Translations under genes and position numbers: made by a program
Notes under the pieces: generated by a model
Told to the model about the DNA's origin: nothing
Seen by the model: only the letters and a program-made list of their open reading frames with translations
Database searches by the model: none
Source: JAALLB01 sp017643495
GTDB taxonomy: Bacteria > Pseudomonadota > Alphaproteobacteria > Rhizobiales > Rhizobiaceae
Length of the DNA: 64,000 nucleotides
Direction: 5' to 3'
Assembly (NCBI GenBank): GCA_965216105.1
Contig: OZ244147.1
Location: 62,001 to 126,000 of the forward strand
Shown here: positions 7,025 to 15,530 of the stretch, one piece after another
Position numbering within the stretch: position 1 is the first letter of the stretch
How the letters are laid out: each line of letters opens with the position of its first letter

Positions 7025-8554
7025 TCAAGCCAAGGTTTCAAGAAACGCCTTGGCGCTTTTGCGGTATTCCTTCTGTTTGTCGTCATCCATGCGGTCCCAG
7101 GTGTTGTAAACCCGGGAAAGCCGTGAATTTCCCTTCAACCGGTTCCTGTTGCGCACCAGAAAATCCCAGTAGAGCGAATTGAACGGGCATGCACCCTCGC
7201 CGGTTTTCTTGCTCACACTGTAAGTACAGTTGCCACAATAATCCGACATCTTGTTGATGTAATTGCCGCCTGCTGCATAGGGCTTGGAACCAAGCATTCC
7301 GCCATCACCGAACTGGCTCATGCCAAGGGTGTTCGGCAGTTCCACCCATTCATAGGCATCAGCATAGACCATCAAATACCATTCATGGACCTCATGCGGA
7401 TCGATACCGGCCAGCATGGCGAAATTGCCGGTTATCATCAACCGCTGGATGTGATGGGCGTAGGCCTCTTCCTTCGTCTGGGTAATCGCATGATGCAGAC
7501 AATTCATGTCCGTATCGCCGGTCCAGTAGAAATCCGGCAACTTGCGGTCGGCATCGAAATAGTTGCGTTTCACATATTCCGGCATTTTCAACCAGTAGAT
7601 ACCACGCACATATTCACGCCAGCCGATAATCTGGCGTATGTAACCTTCCGCCGCATTGAGCGGTACTCGCCCTTTTTCATATTCCTTGGCAACCCGTTTG
7701 CAAACTTCGAGGGGGTTGAGCAGTCCTGCATTGATGTAGGGCGAAAGGATCGAGTGATAGAGGAACTTTTCGTTCTCGAGCATCGCGTCCTGGTAATCGC
7801 CGAAATTCGGCAGCGCTTCTTCGAGAAACTGCTTCAGCGCCTTGTTTGCCTCTTCAGCCGTTACTGCAAAACTGAAAGGCTCCAGTTCGCCGAAATGGTC
7901 ATCAAAATGATCGGCCACCAATTCGAGAACCTCTTTCGTGATGTCATCAGGACGAAAACTGCGGGGTTTCGGAATGAAAAGATCGTTCTCCGCTGGCTTC
8001 CGGTTTTCCGCGTCATAATTCCACTTGCCACCTTCCGGCTCATCACCATCCATGAGAAGGTTGGTCTTGCGGCGCATCTCCCGGTAGAAAAACTCCATTC
8101 GAAGCTGCTTGCGATCCGCCGCCCAGTTTTGGAATTCCGTATGAGTGGCGATGAACCGGTCATCATCAAGGATTTCGACGGGAAGTCCGAACTTGCGTGA
8201 CCATCCCCTCATCTTTTCCACAAGGCGCCACTCGCCGGCTTCCGTCATCAACAGCGCTTCAGGCGAATACCGGTTTATCGCCCGCTCCACTTCACCCTCG
8301 ATCGATCCGGTATTGTTCCTGTCATCGAGTTTTATGTAGTCAACCTGCCAGCCATCCTTTCCCAACGCCTCTGCAAAATGGCGCATCGCTGAAAAAATGA
8401 AGGCAATTTTCTTCTTGTGGTGTTTGACATAAGTCGCCTCTTCCATGACCTCACACATGAGAACATGGTCAACTTCCCGGTTCGCAGACTTCAGGGAACT
8501 GATTTCAGGCGAAAGCTGGTCACCCAGAACAAGAATGAGTTTTTTTCCGGACAA
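7025..8554 (-). CDS. phrB: Prokaryotic (6-4) photolyase with iron-sulfur cluster
   Basis: This 509-aa protein belongs to the FeS-BCP branch of cryptochromes/photolyases, which repair UV-induced (6-4) photoproducts in DNA with light and FAD. The N-terminal Rossmann part (LILVLGDQLSPEISSL) would hold the ribityllumazine antenna. The C-terminal helical domain carries the 4Fe-4S ligands Cys352, Cys440, Cys443 and Cys456 (MNCLHHA, CGNC, GEGACPFN), offset by two from Agrobacterium PhrB as I recall it. Other family signatures are IIGWREYVRGIYW and NTLGMSQFGDGG. The start is TTG with weak GGAATAA upstream. It appears monocistronic. A sensory rather than repair role cannot be excluded. Confidence 0.93.
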   Translation of the reverse strand: MSGKKLILVLGDQLSPEISSLKSANREVDHVLMCEVMEEATYVKHHKKKIAFIFSAMRHFAEALGKDGWQVDYIKLDDRNNTGSIEGEVERAINRYSPEALLMTEAGEWRLVEKMRGWSRKFGLPVEILDDDRFIATHTEFQNWAADRKQLRMEFFYREMRRKTNLLMDGDEPEGGKWNYDAENRKPAENDLFIPKPRSFRPDDITKEVLELVADHFDDHFGELEPFSFAVTAEEANKALKQFLEEALPNFGDYQDAMLENEKFLYHSILSPYINAGLLNPLEVCKRVAKEYEKGRVPLNAAEGYIRQIIGWREYVRGIYWLKMPEYVKRNYFDADRKLPDFYWTGDTDMNCLHHAITQTKEEAYAHHIQRLMITGNFAMLAGIDPHEVHEWYLMVYADAYEWVELPNTLGMSQFGDGGMLGSKPYAAGGNYINKMSDYCGNCTYSVSKKTGEGACPFNSLYWDFLVRNRNRLKGNSRLSRVYNTWDRMDDDKQKEYRKSAKAFLETLA

Positions 8555-8568
8555 TTGATTATTCCAAC

Positions 8569-8592
8569 AAAAAAGGACGGCCCAAGCCGTCC
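8569..8592 (-). terminator. Terminator of the small membrane protein gene
   Basis: On the minus strand GGACGGC-TTGG-GCCGTCC is followed by six T residues. It lies downstream of the small gene at 8631-8801 and just ahead of phrB, so it separates the two transcription units. Confidence 0.85.
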
Positions 8593-8630
8593 TTCAAAAC
8601 TGGTTCTCATATTGCCAATGGCAAGTCTGG

Positions 8631-8801
8631 CTAAAAACCCTTCAGCAAATTCCCTGCCAGCAATATGACATAACCAATGGTAACCATCCAGAACGCCTGG
8701 ATCGGCACAATCGAGAAAATGCCAGCACCGTCAAGAATGCCGAGAACGGCAATGACTAGTGATATGACAAAAACCGGAATTGTTGGTGCACTGAGATTCA
8801 T
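8631..8801 (-). CDS. Small two-helix membrane protein
   Basis: This 56-aa protein opens MNLSAPTIPVFVISLVIAVL and ends in AFWMVTIGYVILLAGNLLKG. It has two hydrophobic helices joined by a short loop. CAGGGGGA lies 6 bases before the ATG, and a strong intrinsic terminator follows the stop. Similar 50-60-aa membrane proteins of unknown function occur in many Rhizobiales. The good ribosome site and dedicated terminator make it a believable gene despite its size. It is probably an inner-membrane protein. No function can be assigned. Confidence 0.75.
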   Translation of the reverse strand: MNLSAPTIPVFVISLVIAVLGILDGAGIFSIVPIQAFWMVTIGYVILLAGNLLKGF

Positions 8802-8859
8802 GGACTTTCCCCCTGAGATAGCGAATGAAACATGCGGCGAGCTGTCGCACCCCTACTCA

Positions 8860-9666
8860 CTAAACTGCATTGGCGACGGAGGCAACAACCTCACCCAAGC
8901 CATCAACATGATAAACGGCATGATCTCCCGGCACCGGAAAACGGGTTTTGAGCGCGCTACCTGTCATCACAAATTCGCCTGCACGCAATTGCTTTCCGCG
9001 TTCCTGCAGGTGGTTGGCAACAAATGCAACGGAGTTCAGCGGGTGGCCGAGAACATTTCCGCTGTTACCCTGTTCATCCTCTACGCCGTTCCAGATGACA
9101 CGGGTTGCCAGGCTGCCAACATCAAGCCCGTGCCAGGTTGTGACCCGTTCGCCGAGGACCACACCATTACACCAGCATCGGTCACACAATATGGATTTGG
9201 CATCGAGATGGGCATAATCGGCATCGCGATCATCGATCAATTCAAAGGCAGGTGCCGCAGCGGAAATGAAATTCGCGACGGTTTCCTTCGTATAGCCTTC
9301 AGGCTTTTCCGGAAGGTCTTGTCCTATCTCGAACGCTATCTCGAATTCAATTCCGAGCCGGATGAATTCCGCAGGGTTGATCTCATGACCGTTCGCATGA
9401 ACAAATTCCCTGAACACTGCACCAAAAGCCGGCTCATTTACCCCGCACATTTCCTGAATAGCCGGTGAGGTCAGCGCTACCTTGTAACCTGCAAACTCGG
9501 TGAATCCGGCTTCTTCCCGCATGATGTCATAAAGCGAAGACTGCACTTCATAAGCTTCTGCCATGTCTTGCGGCGCATCTTCGCCCACAAGCTGCGTAAA
9601 GGTCTGCCGGTCACGCCAGCCATTGAAACGTTCGCGCGCCACGCGATGTATGTAATCGGTTCTCAT
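8860..9666 (-). CDS. 2-keto-4-pentenoate hydratase-like protein (MhpD/FAH fold)
   Basis: The 268-aa product is related to the 2-oxopent-4-enoate hydratase/decarboxylase group of the fumarylacetoacetate hydrolase superfamily, which works in meta-cleavage of aromatics. The family pattern is visible in YKVALTSPAIQEMCGVNEPA, the metal-site region IEFEIAFEIG (Glu ligands), LGHPLNSVAFVANHL, and GEFVMTGS near the C-terminus. No other aromatic-degradation genes are nearby, so the physiological substrate is open. The start ATG at 9666 lies only 22 bases from the divergent SDR start, with no clear ribosome site. It is probably cytosolic. Confidence 0.82.
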   Translation of the reverse strand: MRTDYIHRVARERFNGWRDRQTFTQLVGEDAPQDMAEAYEVQSSLYDIMREEAGFTEFAGYKVALTSPAIQEMCGVNEPAFGAVFREFVHANGHEINPAEFIRLGIEFEIAFEIGQDLPEKPEGYTKETVANFISAAAPAFELIDDRDADYAHLDAKSILCDRCWCNGVVLGERVTTWHGLDVGSLATRVIWNGVEDEQGNSGNVLGHPLNSVAFVANHLQERGKQLRAGEFVMTGSALKTRFPVPGDHAVYHVDGLGEVVASVANAV

Positions 9667-9688
9667 TTTTCAGCCATGTCGGGTTTGC

Positions 9689-10381
9689 ATGAAATCATTC
9701 AAGAAAGGGTATAGGGCCGTCATTGCCGGGAGTACAGGCGGGATTGGCAGGGCCTTCCTCCAAATCTTGCACAATGACACAAACTGCGGTGAAGTTATCG
9801 GGCTTTCCCGGTCAACAACACCGCATATCGATTTGCTTGACGAGCAGACAATCGCAGATGCAGCGCAGCAGATCGGAGGAGAGGTTCACCTGTTCGTCGA
9901 TGCAACCGGTTTCCTGTCCGACCATCAAGCCGGACCGGAAAAATCACTCCGGGCAATCACACCCGAAAACATGGCAAGGCTGTTTGCAATCAACGCAACG
10001 GGACCGGCACTGCTCATGAAACATTTCATTCCACTTTTGCCACGGGAAGAACGGGGGATATTCGCAACCCTTTCCGCCCGGGTTGGCAGTATTGGTGACA
10101 ACCGGCTTGGCGGATGGCACTCCTATCGCGCTTCCAAGGCGGCGCTCAACATGCTGGTCCGGGGGGCGGCAATCGAGGCAAGCCGCACCCGAAAACAAGC
10201 CGTTCTGGCTGCCCTTCATCCCGGCACAGTCAAAACCCCTTTGTCCGAGCCGTTTGCTGCCGACCGGCCCCGACTTGCGCCTGAAGATGCTGCCGCAAGA
10301 CTGCTCGCAGTGATTGATGCACTCAAACCGGAGCAGTCCGGTTCATTCCACGCTTATGACGGTACGGAAATTCCCTGGTAG
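9689..10381 (+). CDS. Short-chain dehydrogenase/reductase (C-factor-like)
   Basis: This classical SDR has 230 aa, with the cofactor motif AGSTGGIGRAF at about residues 13-23, the Asn of NATG (102-105), and catalytic Ser129, Tyr146 and Lys150 (YRASK). The rather short form and the WHSYRASKAALNMLVRG stretch resemble the CsgA/C-factor-like SDR group. The substrate is unknown. The start codons of this gene and the divergent hydratase are 22 bases apart, so at least one promoter must overlap the other gene. The stop lies 22 bases from the convergent acyltransferase end. Confidence 0.85.
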   Translation: MKSFKKGYRAVIAGSTGGIGRAFLQILHNDTNCGEVIGLSRSTTPHIDLLDEQTIADAAQQIGGEVHLFVDATGFLSDHQAGPEKSLRAITPENMARLFAINATGPALLMKHFIPLLPREERGIFATLSARVGSIGDNRLGGWHSYRASKAALNMLVRGAAIEASRTRKQAVLAALHPGTVKTPLSEPFAADRPRLAPEDAAARLLAVIDALKPEQSGSFHAYDGTEIPW

Positions 10382-10403
10382 AACGAGCTCTCAAGTCAAA
10401 TCG

Positions 10404-11558
10404 TCATTCAGCCGGCTGCAAACCAGCATCGGCAGACTTGTTGAGTGGTTGCTTTTCAAGCCAGGCCCAACGCGGCCGGACAAACAGAAAGCGGAGCCAG
10501 CCGGTGAAACGGGTGAACTCAAGTGCGATCACAGGACCAATAACACTTGCTGCAAGAACAATCAGGGACATGGTTCCAAGGTCCATCCATGGAGCAAACC
10601 GGAGCAGGATTTCCCTGACGACAATCATCGGCAGGAAAAATGCCAGATAAACAGCGATCGAGTTCTCACCCAGATAACGCAGGAAGGAAGCCATCCGAAA
10701 GCGGGACAGAACAGCAGACAGGCAAACAACTGCCACCGCACCGGCAGCACCCAGCGCCAGGGATACAAAAGGCAGATGGGCGAGGTTTACCGGGACATCC
10801 CAACCCCGTTCGGCAATTGTGGTTGCAAGAAATGCCGGAATTGCGGTGAATGTGAAAATACCATTTACCAAGACCCAAGCGGCAAGGTAGCCAAGCGCCT
10901 TGTTCATGTTATCTCGCGCCCATGCCGCCAGCGTGAATATCGGGCTGGCAAGTGCATAACCTGCGAAGAAATAGACATAACGGGCAGCGAATTCATCGAT
11001 CAGCAAATTGCCTGTTTTGACAGGAGCAATTTCAAGAATGGCTGCAATTGCCAGAATTACAAACCACGGAATGCGGGACAGAAGGCGCGTAACGAGAAAC
11101 ATTACCGGCAGCATGTAAATGAACCACAGGGTTCCGTAAGGCTGAACCAATGCCAGAACAAATTTTTCGCCAATATCAGTGACAGGCACACCTTCCGCAA
11201 TCCAGCCAACTCCTTTGAAGGCAAACTGGATAACGAGCCACAGAACATAGAAATAAGCAAAATGAACAACCTTGCGATCCAGATACCGCAACCAGGGCCG
11301 GGCAATTACAAGGCCAAGAAACAGGCCAGAAATCAAAAAGAAATCAGGCATGCGGAAGGGCTGGGCAAAAGTGACCACATAATTCATGAAGCCTGTGTCA
11401 CCCATGGCCGTAATACCACGCTCTGCAGCATATTTCTCGACACCCAGGGTTGCATGCATCATGACGACAAAGACGATACAAAAGCCTTTGGCATAATCGA
11501 CCCAGGCAATGCGCCCGGATTTGTTGAATGTGGTTGCATCAAGAGCGAGGGGCGGCAT
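10404..11558 (-). CDS. Acyltransferase-3 family membrane protein
   Basis: The 384-aa protein has about ten transmembrane segments. Its opening WVDYAKGFCIVFVVMMHATL is the acyltransferase-3 signature, in which the His after the first helix is catalytic, and PDFFLISGLFLGL follows. Members acylate exported glycans, lipids or macrolides at the inner membrane. It has some resemblance to OpgC-type glucan modification proteins, but the substrate is not readable from sequence. It stands alone and converges on the SDR gene. A 250-base gap separates its start from the divergent PBP1A gene. Confidence 0.85.
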   Translation of the reverse strand: MPPLALDATTFNKSGRIAWVDYAKGFCIVFVVMMHATLGVEKYAAERGITAMGDTGFMNYVVTFAQPFRMPDFFLISGLFLGLVIARPWLRYLDRKVVHFAYFYVLWLVIQFAFKGVGWIAEGVPVTDIGEKFVLALVQPYGTLWFIYMLPVMFLVTRLLSRIPWFVILAIAAILEIAPVKTGNLLIDEFAARYVYFFAGYALASPIFTLAAWARDNMNKALGYLAAWVLVNGIFTFTAIPAFLATTIAERGWDVPVNLAHLPFVSLALGAAGAVAVVCLSAVLSRFRMASFLRYLGENSIAVYLAFFLPMIVVREILLRFAPWMDLGTMSLIVLAASVIGPVIALEFTRFTGWLRFLFVRPRWAWLEKQPLNKSADAGLQPAE

Positions 11559-11808
11559 GGATACAGCTTCTTTCCGGCAGGGATACGAATTGCACCGTAT
11601 TGAAGCATGATGTGCCTAAAATCCGTTTAACCTGACTGTTAAAACTGTAATCAAAAGCCCGTGAACGGCTTTTCATCCGCATCTGGCGTGTCACGGCAGG
11701 GCTGGAACCAGACAAGCAGGTCGCTCAAAATCTTTACGGCCCATTAAATTGCCTCATTTATTCTTCATCGCGACTTAACCACGAAATTCAAGCGAGAACC
11801 GAAGCGAA
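11559..11808. promoter_or_regulatory. Divergent intergenic region, acyltransferase / PBP1A
   Basis: The gap between the two divergent starts should carry both promoters. It is AT-richer than its flanks and contains a small inverted repeat AAAAGCC (11653-11659) / GGCTTTT (11667-11673). I could not identify convincing -35/-10 elements. Confidence 0.35.
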
Positions 11809-14016
11809 ATGGCCAAACGCGGCAAACCCACGCGCATTGAACCCAGTTTCGATGTACCGGCACGGAAACGATCCTCAGGTGAATTGCGGGTCGATGCTTC
11901 CGACCGGGTGGCTGCTTCACCCCGGAAAACACGCAAACCCGCCAAGGCCGGACCCGCCAGAAGAAAGCAGGCCAAGAAGAAGACCACGCGCAAACGTGGC
12001 GGCTTCATGGGCTTTTTTGGCAAACTTACCTATTGGTCGTTTGTCTTGTGCCTGTGGGGAGGGATCGGGCTTGCTGCTGTTCTGGGGTACTTCGCGGCGA
12101 CACTGCCCCAATCCAGCACGTGGTCGATACCGCAACGTCCTCCCAATGCACGGATAGTTTCAGCTGACGGGCAACTGATCGCCAACCGGGGACTGACCGG
12201 AGGGGCAACCGTTCGTCTTGACGAGATGTCCCCTTATATACCCAAGGCGGTCATCGCCATTGAGGACAGGCGTTTTCACTCCCATTTCGGTTTTGATCCG
12301 ATCGGGTTTTCACGAGCCATGATAACCAATCTGCGAGCAGGCAGGTTTGTCCAGGGCGGATCGACACTTACCCAGCAACTTGCCAAAAACCTGTTCCTCA
12401 AGCCTGAGCGGACTATTGAGCGAAAAGTGCAGGAACTCATTCTCGCTTTCTGGCTGGAGACCAAGTACTCAAAGGATGAAATACTCGAAATCTACCTGAA
12501 CCGGGTCTATTTCGGATCCAATGCCTATGGCGTTGATGCCGCTTCCAGACGGTACTTTTCGAAACCGGCCAGTGACGTGAACCTGGCTGAAGCCGCCCTA
12601 CTGGCCGGTTTGCTCAAGGCTCCCTCGAGATTGTCTCCGGCCCGCAATCCCGAACTTGCCGAGGAAAGAGCGCAAATTGTGCTCGCCTCGATGAAGCAAC
12701 AAAACATTATCACGGACAAGCAGGCTGCCAGCGCCATGACGGTACAGGCGAAAAAGGCAAAGCGTTTCTGGAGCGGTTCAGAACACTATGTTGCTGATCT
12801 GGTGATGAAACAGGTACCGGAACTGATTGGTGAACTCACCGAAGATGTTGTTGTTGAAACCACTCTCAACATGAAGATGCAACGCCAGGCAGGGGAAGTG
12901 ATTGCCAATACCCTGAAGGAACACGGCAAGGCCCGCAAGGTGAGCCAGGGCGCCCTGGTTTCCATGACACCGCGCGGACAAATCCTCGCACTGGTCGGCG
13001 GTCGCGAGTATTCCGAAAGCCAGTACAATCGCGCAACCGAAGCCAAAAGACAGCCAGGATCGGCCTTCAAGCCAATTGTCTATCTCGCAGCACTGGAAGC
13101 CGGACGCACCCCTGAATCGGTAAGACAGGATGCGCCTGTCAGGATCGGCAAATGGACCCCTGTCAATTATGACCGGAAGTATCGTGGTCCGGTAACTCTT
13201 GATACGGCACTGACCAAGTCACTCAATACGGTCGCTGCCCAACTTGTTATGGAAGTTGGTCCGAAAACCGTTGTCGAAACAGCAAAGCGCCTTGGCATTA
13301 CCTCTGATCTTACCGCCAATGCCTCCATCGCGCTGGGCACTTCCGAGGTAACCCTGCTTGAACTGACTTCTGCTTTTGTGCCTTTTGCAAATGGTGGCGA
13401 GGGAGTTGACCCCCATGTCATCCAGCGAATTACCAGCAAAGGAGGGAAGGTTCTCTATGAACGTCAACAAAAACCGATCCCGACCGTTATTCGCCAGCGC
13501 GAACTGGGCATGATGAATGCAATGATGAAACATGTGATTACCCAGGGAACCGGCCGGGCAGCCAATCTCGGCTCGCGCGAGGCTGCAGGCAAGACGGGTA
13601 CCACCCAGAGTTCTCGAGATGGCCTGTTTGTCGGTTATACGGCCGATATCGTTACCGGCATCTGGTATGGCAATGATGACAACAGCGCAACCAAAAAGGT
13701 AACCGGTGGCTCCCTTCCCGCCCAAAGCTGGAAAACCTACATGACGGCTGCCAACAGCAACCATGAACTGGCCAGGCTGCCGGGCAATTACGAACCCCAG
13801 GTGGCAGCCGTACCCCGCGCCACACCGCAGGCAGGAATTGGTGGCAATGCCCGCGACAATGCTTCAGGCGGCGATGTCAGCAGACTGCCAGCAAGCGAGC
13901 AGGCACGGCGGCGGCGGACACTGTCTGAAGTTGACGGAGCACCCCGTCCGACGGGAAATGTCGGAGGCCAACGCGAGAAACCTAGGTCCATTCTGGACAT
14001 CATCTTCGGCGGTTAA
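11809..14016 (+). CDS. PBP1A-family bifunctional peptidoglycan synthase
   Basis: This 735-aa class A penicillin-binding protein polymerises glycan strands and cross-links peptides in the periplasm. It has a basic cytoplasmic tail of about 65 residues and one membrane anchor (about 74-96). The GT51 transglycosylase domain contains EDRRFHSHFG (catalytic Glu152), GGSTLTQQLAKN and RKVQELILAFWLE. The transpeptidase domain contains QPGSAFK (Ser418), SLN (471-473) and KTGTT (595-599). The last 100 residues are low-complexity and end in RSILDIIFGG. All catalytic motifs are intact. It is monocistronic and converges on the broken nitronate monooxygenase gene. The start ATG has AGCGA upstream. Confidence 0.93.
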   Translation: MAKRGKPTRIEPSFDVPARKRSSGELRVDASDRVAASPRKTRKPAKAGPARRKQAKKKTTRKRGGFMGFFGKLTYWSFVLCLWGGIGLAAVLGYFAATLPQSSTWSIPQRPPNARIVSADGQLIANRGLTGGATVRLDEMSPYIPKAVIAIEDRRFHSHFGFDPIGFSRAMITNLRAGRFVQGGSTLTQQLAKNLFLKPERTIERKVQELILAFWLETKYSKDEILEIYLNRVYFGSNAYGVDAASRRYFSKPASDVNLAEAALLAGLLKAPSRLSPARNPELAEERAQIVLASMKQQNIITDKQAASAMTVQAKKAKRFWSGSEHYVADLVMKQVPELIGELTEDVVVETTLNMKMQRQAGEVIANTLKEHGKARKVSQGALVSMTPRGQILALVGGREYSESQYNRATEAKRQPGSAFKPIVYLAALEAGRTPESVRQDAPVRIGKWTPVNYDRKYRGPVTLDTALTKSLNTVAAQLVMEVGPKTVVETAKRLGITSDLTANASIALGTSEVTLLELTSAFVPFANGGEGVDPHVIQRITSKGGKVLYERQQKPIPTVIRQRELGMMNAMMKHVITQGTGRAANLGSREAAGKTGTTQSSRDGLFVGYTADIVTGIWYGNDDNSATKKVTGGSLPAQSWKTYMTAANSNHELARLPGNYEPQVAAVPRATPQAGIGGNARDNASGGDVSRLPASEQARRRRTLSEVDGAPRPTGNVGGQREKPRSILDIIFGG

Positions 14017-14037
14017 GCTGACAGACTGAAAACCGGC

Positions 14038-14929
14038 TTATCCTGTACCCTTTTCGGCAAGGATGTCGCTTGCCTGCGCAGACACGATGCGTGCGATATC
14101 TTCAGCCGAAATGATTTCTGCTATCAAGCCCAGGCCCTCACCGACAAATATTGCCGAATTGGCCGGATCGCCGCTTTTCTGAGTCTTTTCCCAGGCCTCG
14201 CGCTGTTGCTCAAGGCCGTCTTGAAATACTTCTTCCCTGCCGTGCCACTGGCGAAGGAAGTCATTGAAATGTGCCCGTGCCGTATAACGCTCTGGCCATT
14301 CAAAACCCCGAACCATGTCCAGTATCCGGGTGCGGACAGTCTCGTCACCGGTCGCAGCGATTGCAGCTTGGTGAACCTTGGGTAATACCAACGCCTCCCT
14401 TGAAGCCCAGTATCGGGTGCCCATGACAATTCCTTCAGCACCCAGGACACGTGCGGCAGCCAGCCCGCGACCATCTGAAATGCCGCCCGCAGCTACCAAT
14501 AATGCGTTGGAATCCAGTCTTGCAATCTCGTCAGAAATTTCCGGGACCAACGCCATGGTTCCCCGTATTTCGCCATGTCCACCCGCCTCAGCACCCTGCG
14601 CAACAATCACATCGGCTCCAACTTCAATGGCTCTTCGGGCATCTTTAAGTGTCTGAACCTGACAGACAAGAGCCGTATCATTGTTGAGGATTTTTTCTGC
14701 GTAAGGGGCAGGATCACCAAAGGAAAGGAAAACCGCAACCTACCCTCGCATCACCGGCAAGATCATATTGGGTTCGTATCCATTCGGGGTCTCCGTAGCC
14801 GCCACCGATCATGCCAAGGGCACCGCCCCTTGATGCCGCTGCAGCCAGAGCGCCACCTGCAGCAAATGCCATGGGGGCCTGTATTACCGGATATTCAAGC
14901 CCGAAACGTTCTGTAAGCAGTGTTTTCAT
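14038..14929 (-). pseudogene. Broken nitronate monooxygenase (2-nitropropane dioxygenase family)
   Basis: Nitronate monooxygenases are FMN-dependent TIM-barrel enzymes that oxidise alkyl nitronates. The N-terminal piece (MKTLLTERFGLEYPVIQAPM through DARVGCGF) runs from 14929. It then reads PFLW and stops at 14714. The sequence resumes in another frame as SFGDPAPYAEKILNNDTALV, followed by VGADVIVAQGAEAGGHG and the C-terminus. Family members have roughly 25-30 residues between GCGF and LSFGDP that are missing here. A single deletion that also shifts the frame, somewhere around 14714-14738, explains this. The start overlaps the tautomerase stop (ATGA), so it was the last gene of the operon. An assembly error is the alternative. 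Confidence 0.8.
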
Positions 14930-15147
14930 GATCCCGCTTTCCGGTATTCCAGAACAGGAAGGCCGCCAATACCCCAGTCCGGCAAGGCAATCTCATCAAT
15001 GACGACAACGGTTGTTGCAGGATTCTTGCCCAGCACCTCTGTCAGCAATTCAGTAACACCTGCGATCAGCCGTTTCTTTTCTTCATCGCCTGGACCTTTT
15101 CCATCCGGTCCACCCTCGCGGGTTATCTTGATGTTAACATACGGCAT
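14926..15147 (-). CDS. 4-oxalocrotonate tautomerase-like protein
   Basis: This 73-aa protein starts MPYVNIKITREGG, so removal of Met exposes the catalytic Pro1 of the tautomerase superfamily. The C-terminal part NPATTVVVIDEIALPDWGIGG is typical of small bacterial tautomerases with a W-G-I-G-G ending. Relatives act on oxalocrotonate, haloacrylates or unknown enols. An upstream extension to 15198 is open but would bury Pro1, so the ATG at 15147 is used. It overlaps the upstream stop (TAATG) and the downstream start (ATGA). It sits in a GST/NTF2-like/tautomerase/nitronate monooxygenase operon. Confidence 0.85.
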   Translation of the reverse strand: MPYVNIKITREGGPDGKGPGDEEKKRLIAGVTELLTEVLGKNPATTVVVIDEIALPDWGIGGLPVLEYRKAGS

Positions 15148-15530
15148 TATTCGATCTCCCCGGGCACATAGGCAAATATCTTGGCAACGATACGCCACTC
15201 GTCGCCGCTTCGTATCAGTGTGAGATAGTCAAGATAATCCCGTCCCATCAGTTTCATTCGCGCTTTGACATGTGCAAGGCGTGATCCGCCGAACGACATC
15301 TCGAGAATGAGATCGTCCCTTTTCTCACCTTTCTGCGCTGGTGGAACCCGCTTTTCCACACGGGCCATGTAGGTTTCAAGATCAAGATAAAGTTCATCCC
15401 CCTGTGTTGCACACACATAGGATAGTTGAGGGTGAAACACATTTCGAAGCATGGAACTGTCGGCTTGGTACAGGCCTTCAAAATATGTCTCCATCAGTTT
15501 TGTTACGCTGGCAATATTTTCTGGTGTCAT
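15147..15530 (-). CDS. NTF2-like (lumazine-binding/SnoaL-type) protein
   Basis: The 127-aa product fits the nuclear-transport-factor-2-like cone fold. It has an N-terminal helix MTPENIASVTKLMETYFEGL, then DSSMLRNVFHPQLSYV, and C-terminal strands ending YLTLIRSGDEWRIVAKIF, which match the putative lumazine-binding subgroup. Such proteins are enzymes or ligand binders of very varied function. It overlaps the GST gene by 4 bases (ATGA) and the tautomerase start by one base, so it is translationally coupled to both. The specific activity is unknown. No signal peptide is present. Confidence 0.8.
   Translation of the reverse strand: MTPENIASVTKLMETYFEGLYQADSSMLRNVFHPQLSYVCATQGDELYLDLETYMARVEKRVPPAQKGEKRDDLILEMSFGGSRLAHVKARMKLMGRDYLDYLTLIRSGDEWRIVAKIFAYVPGEIE

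Noticed and set aside
10314..11603. A 429-codon open frame on the plus strand
   Set aside because: It is antisense to the acyltransferase gene, Cys/Asn/Lys-rich without hydrophobic core, and has no ribosome site. The membrane protein on the other strand is clearly real.
14714..14929. The N-terminal nitronate monooxygenase fragment as a separate 71-aa gene
   Set aside because: It contains only the start of the TIM barrel and continues in another frame, so it is part of one broken gene.
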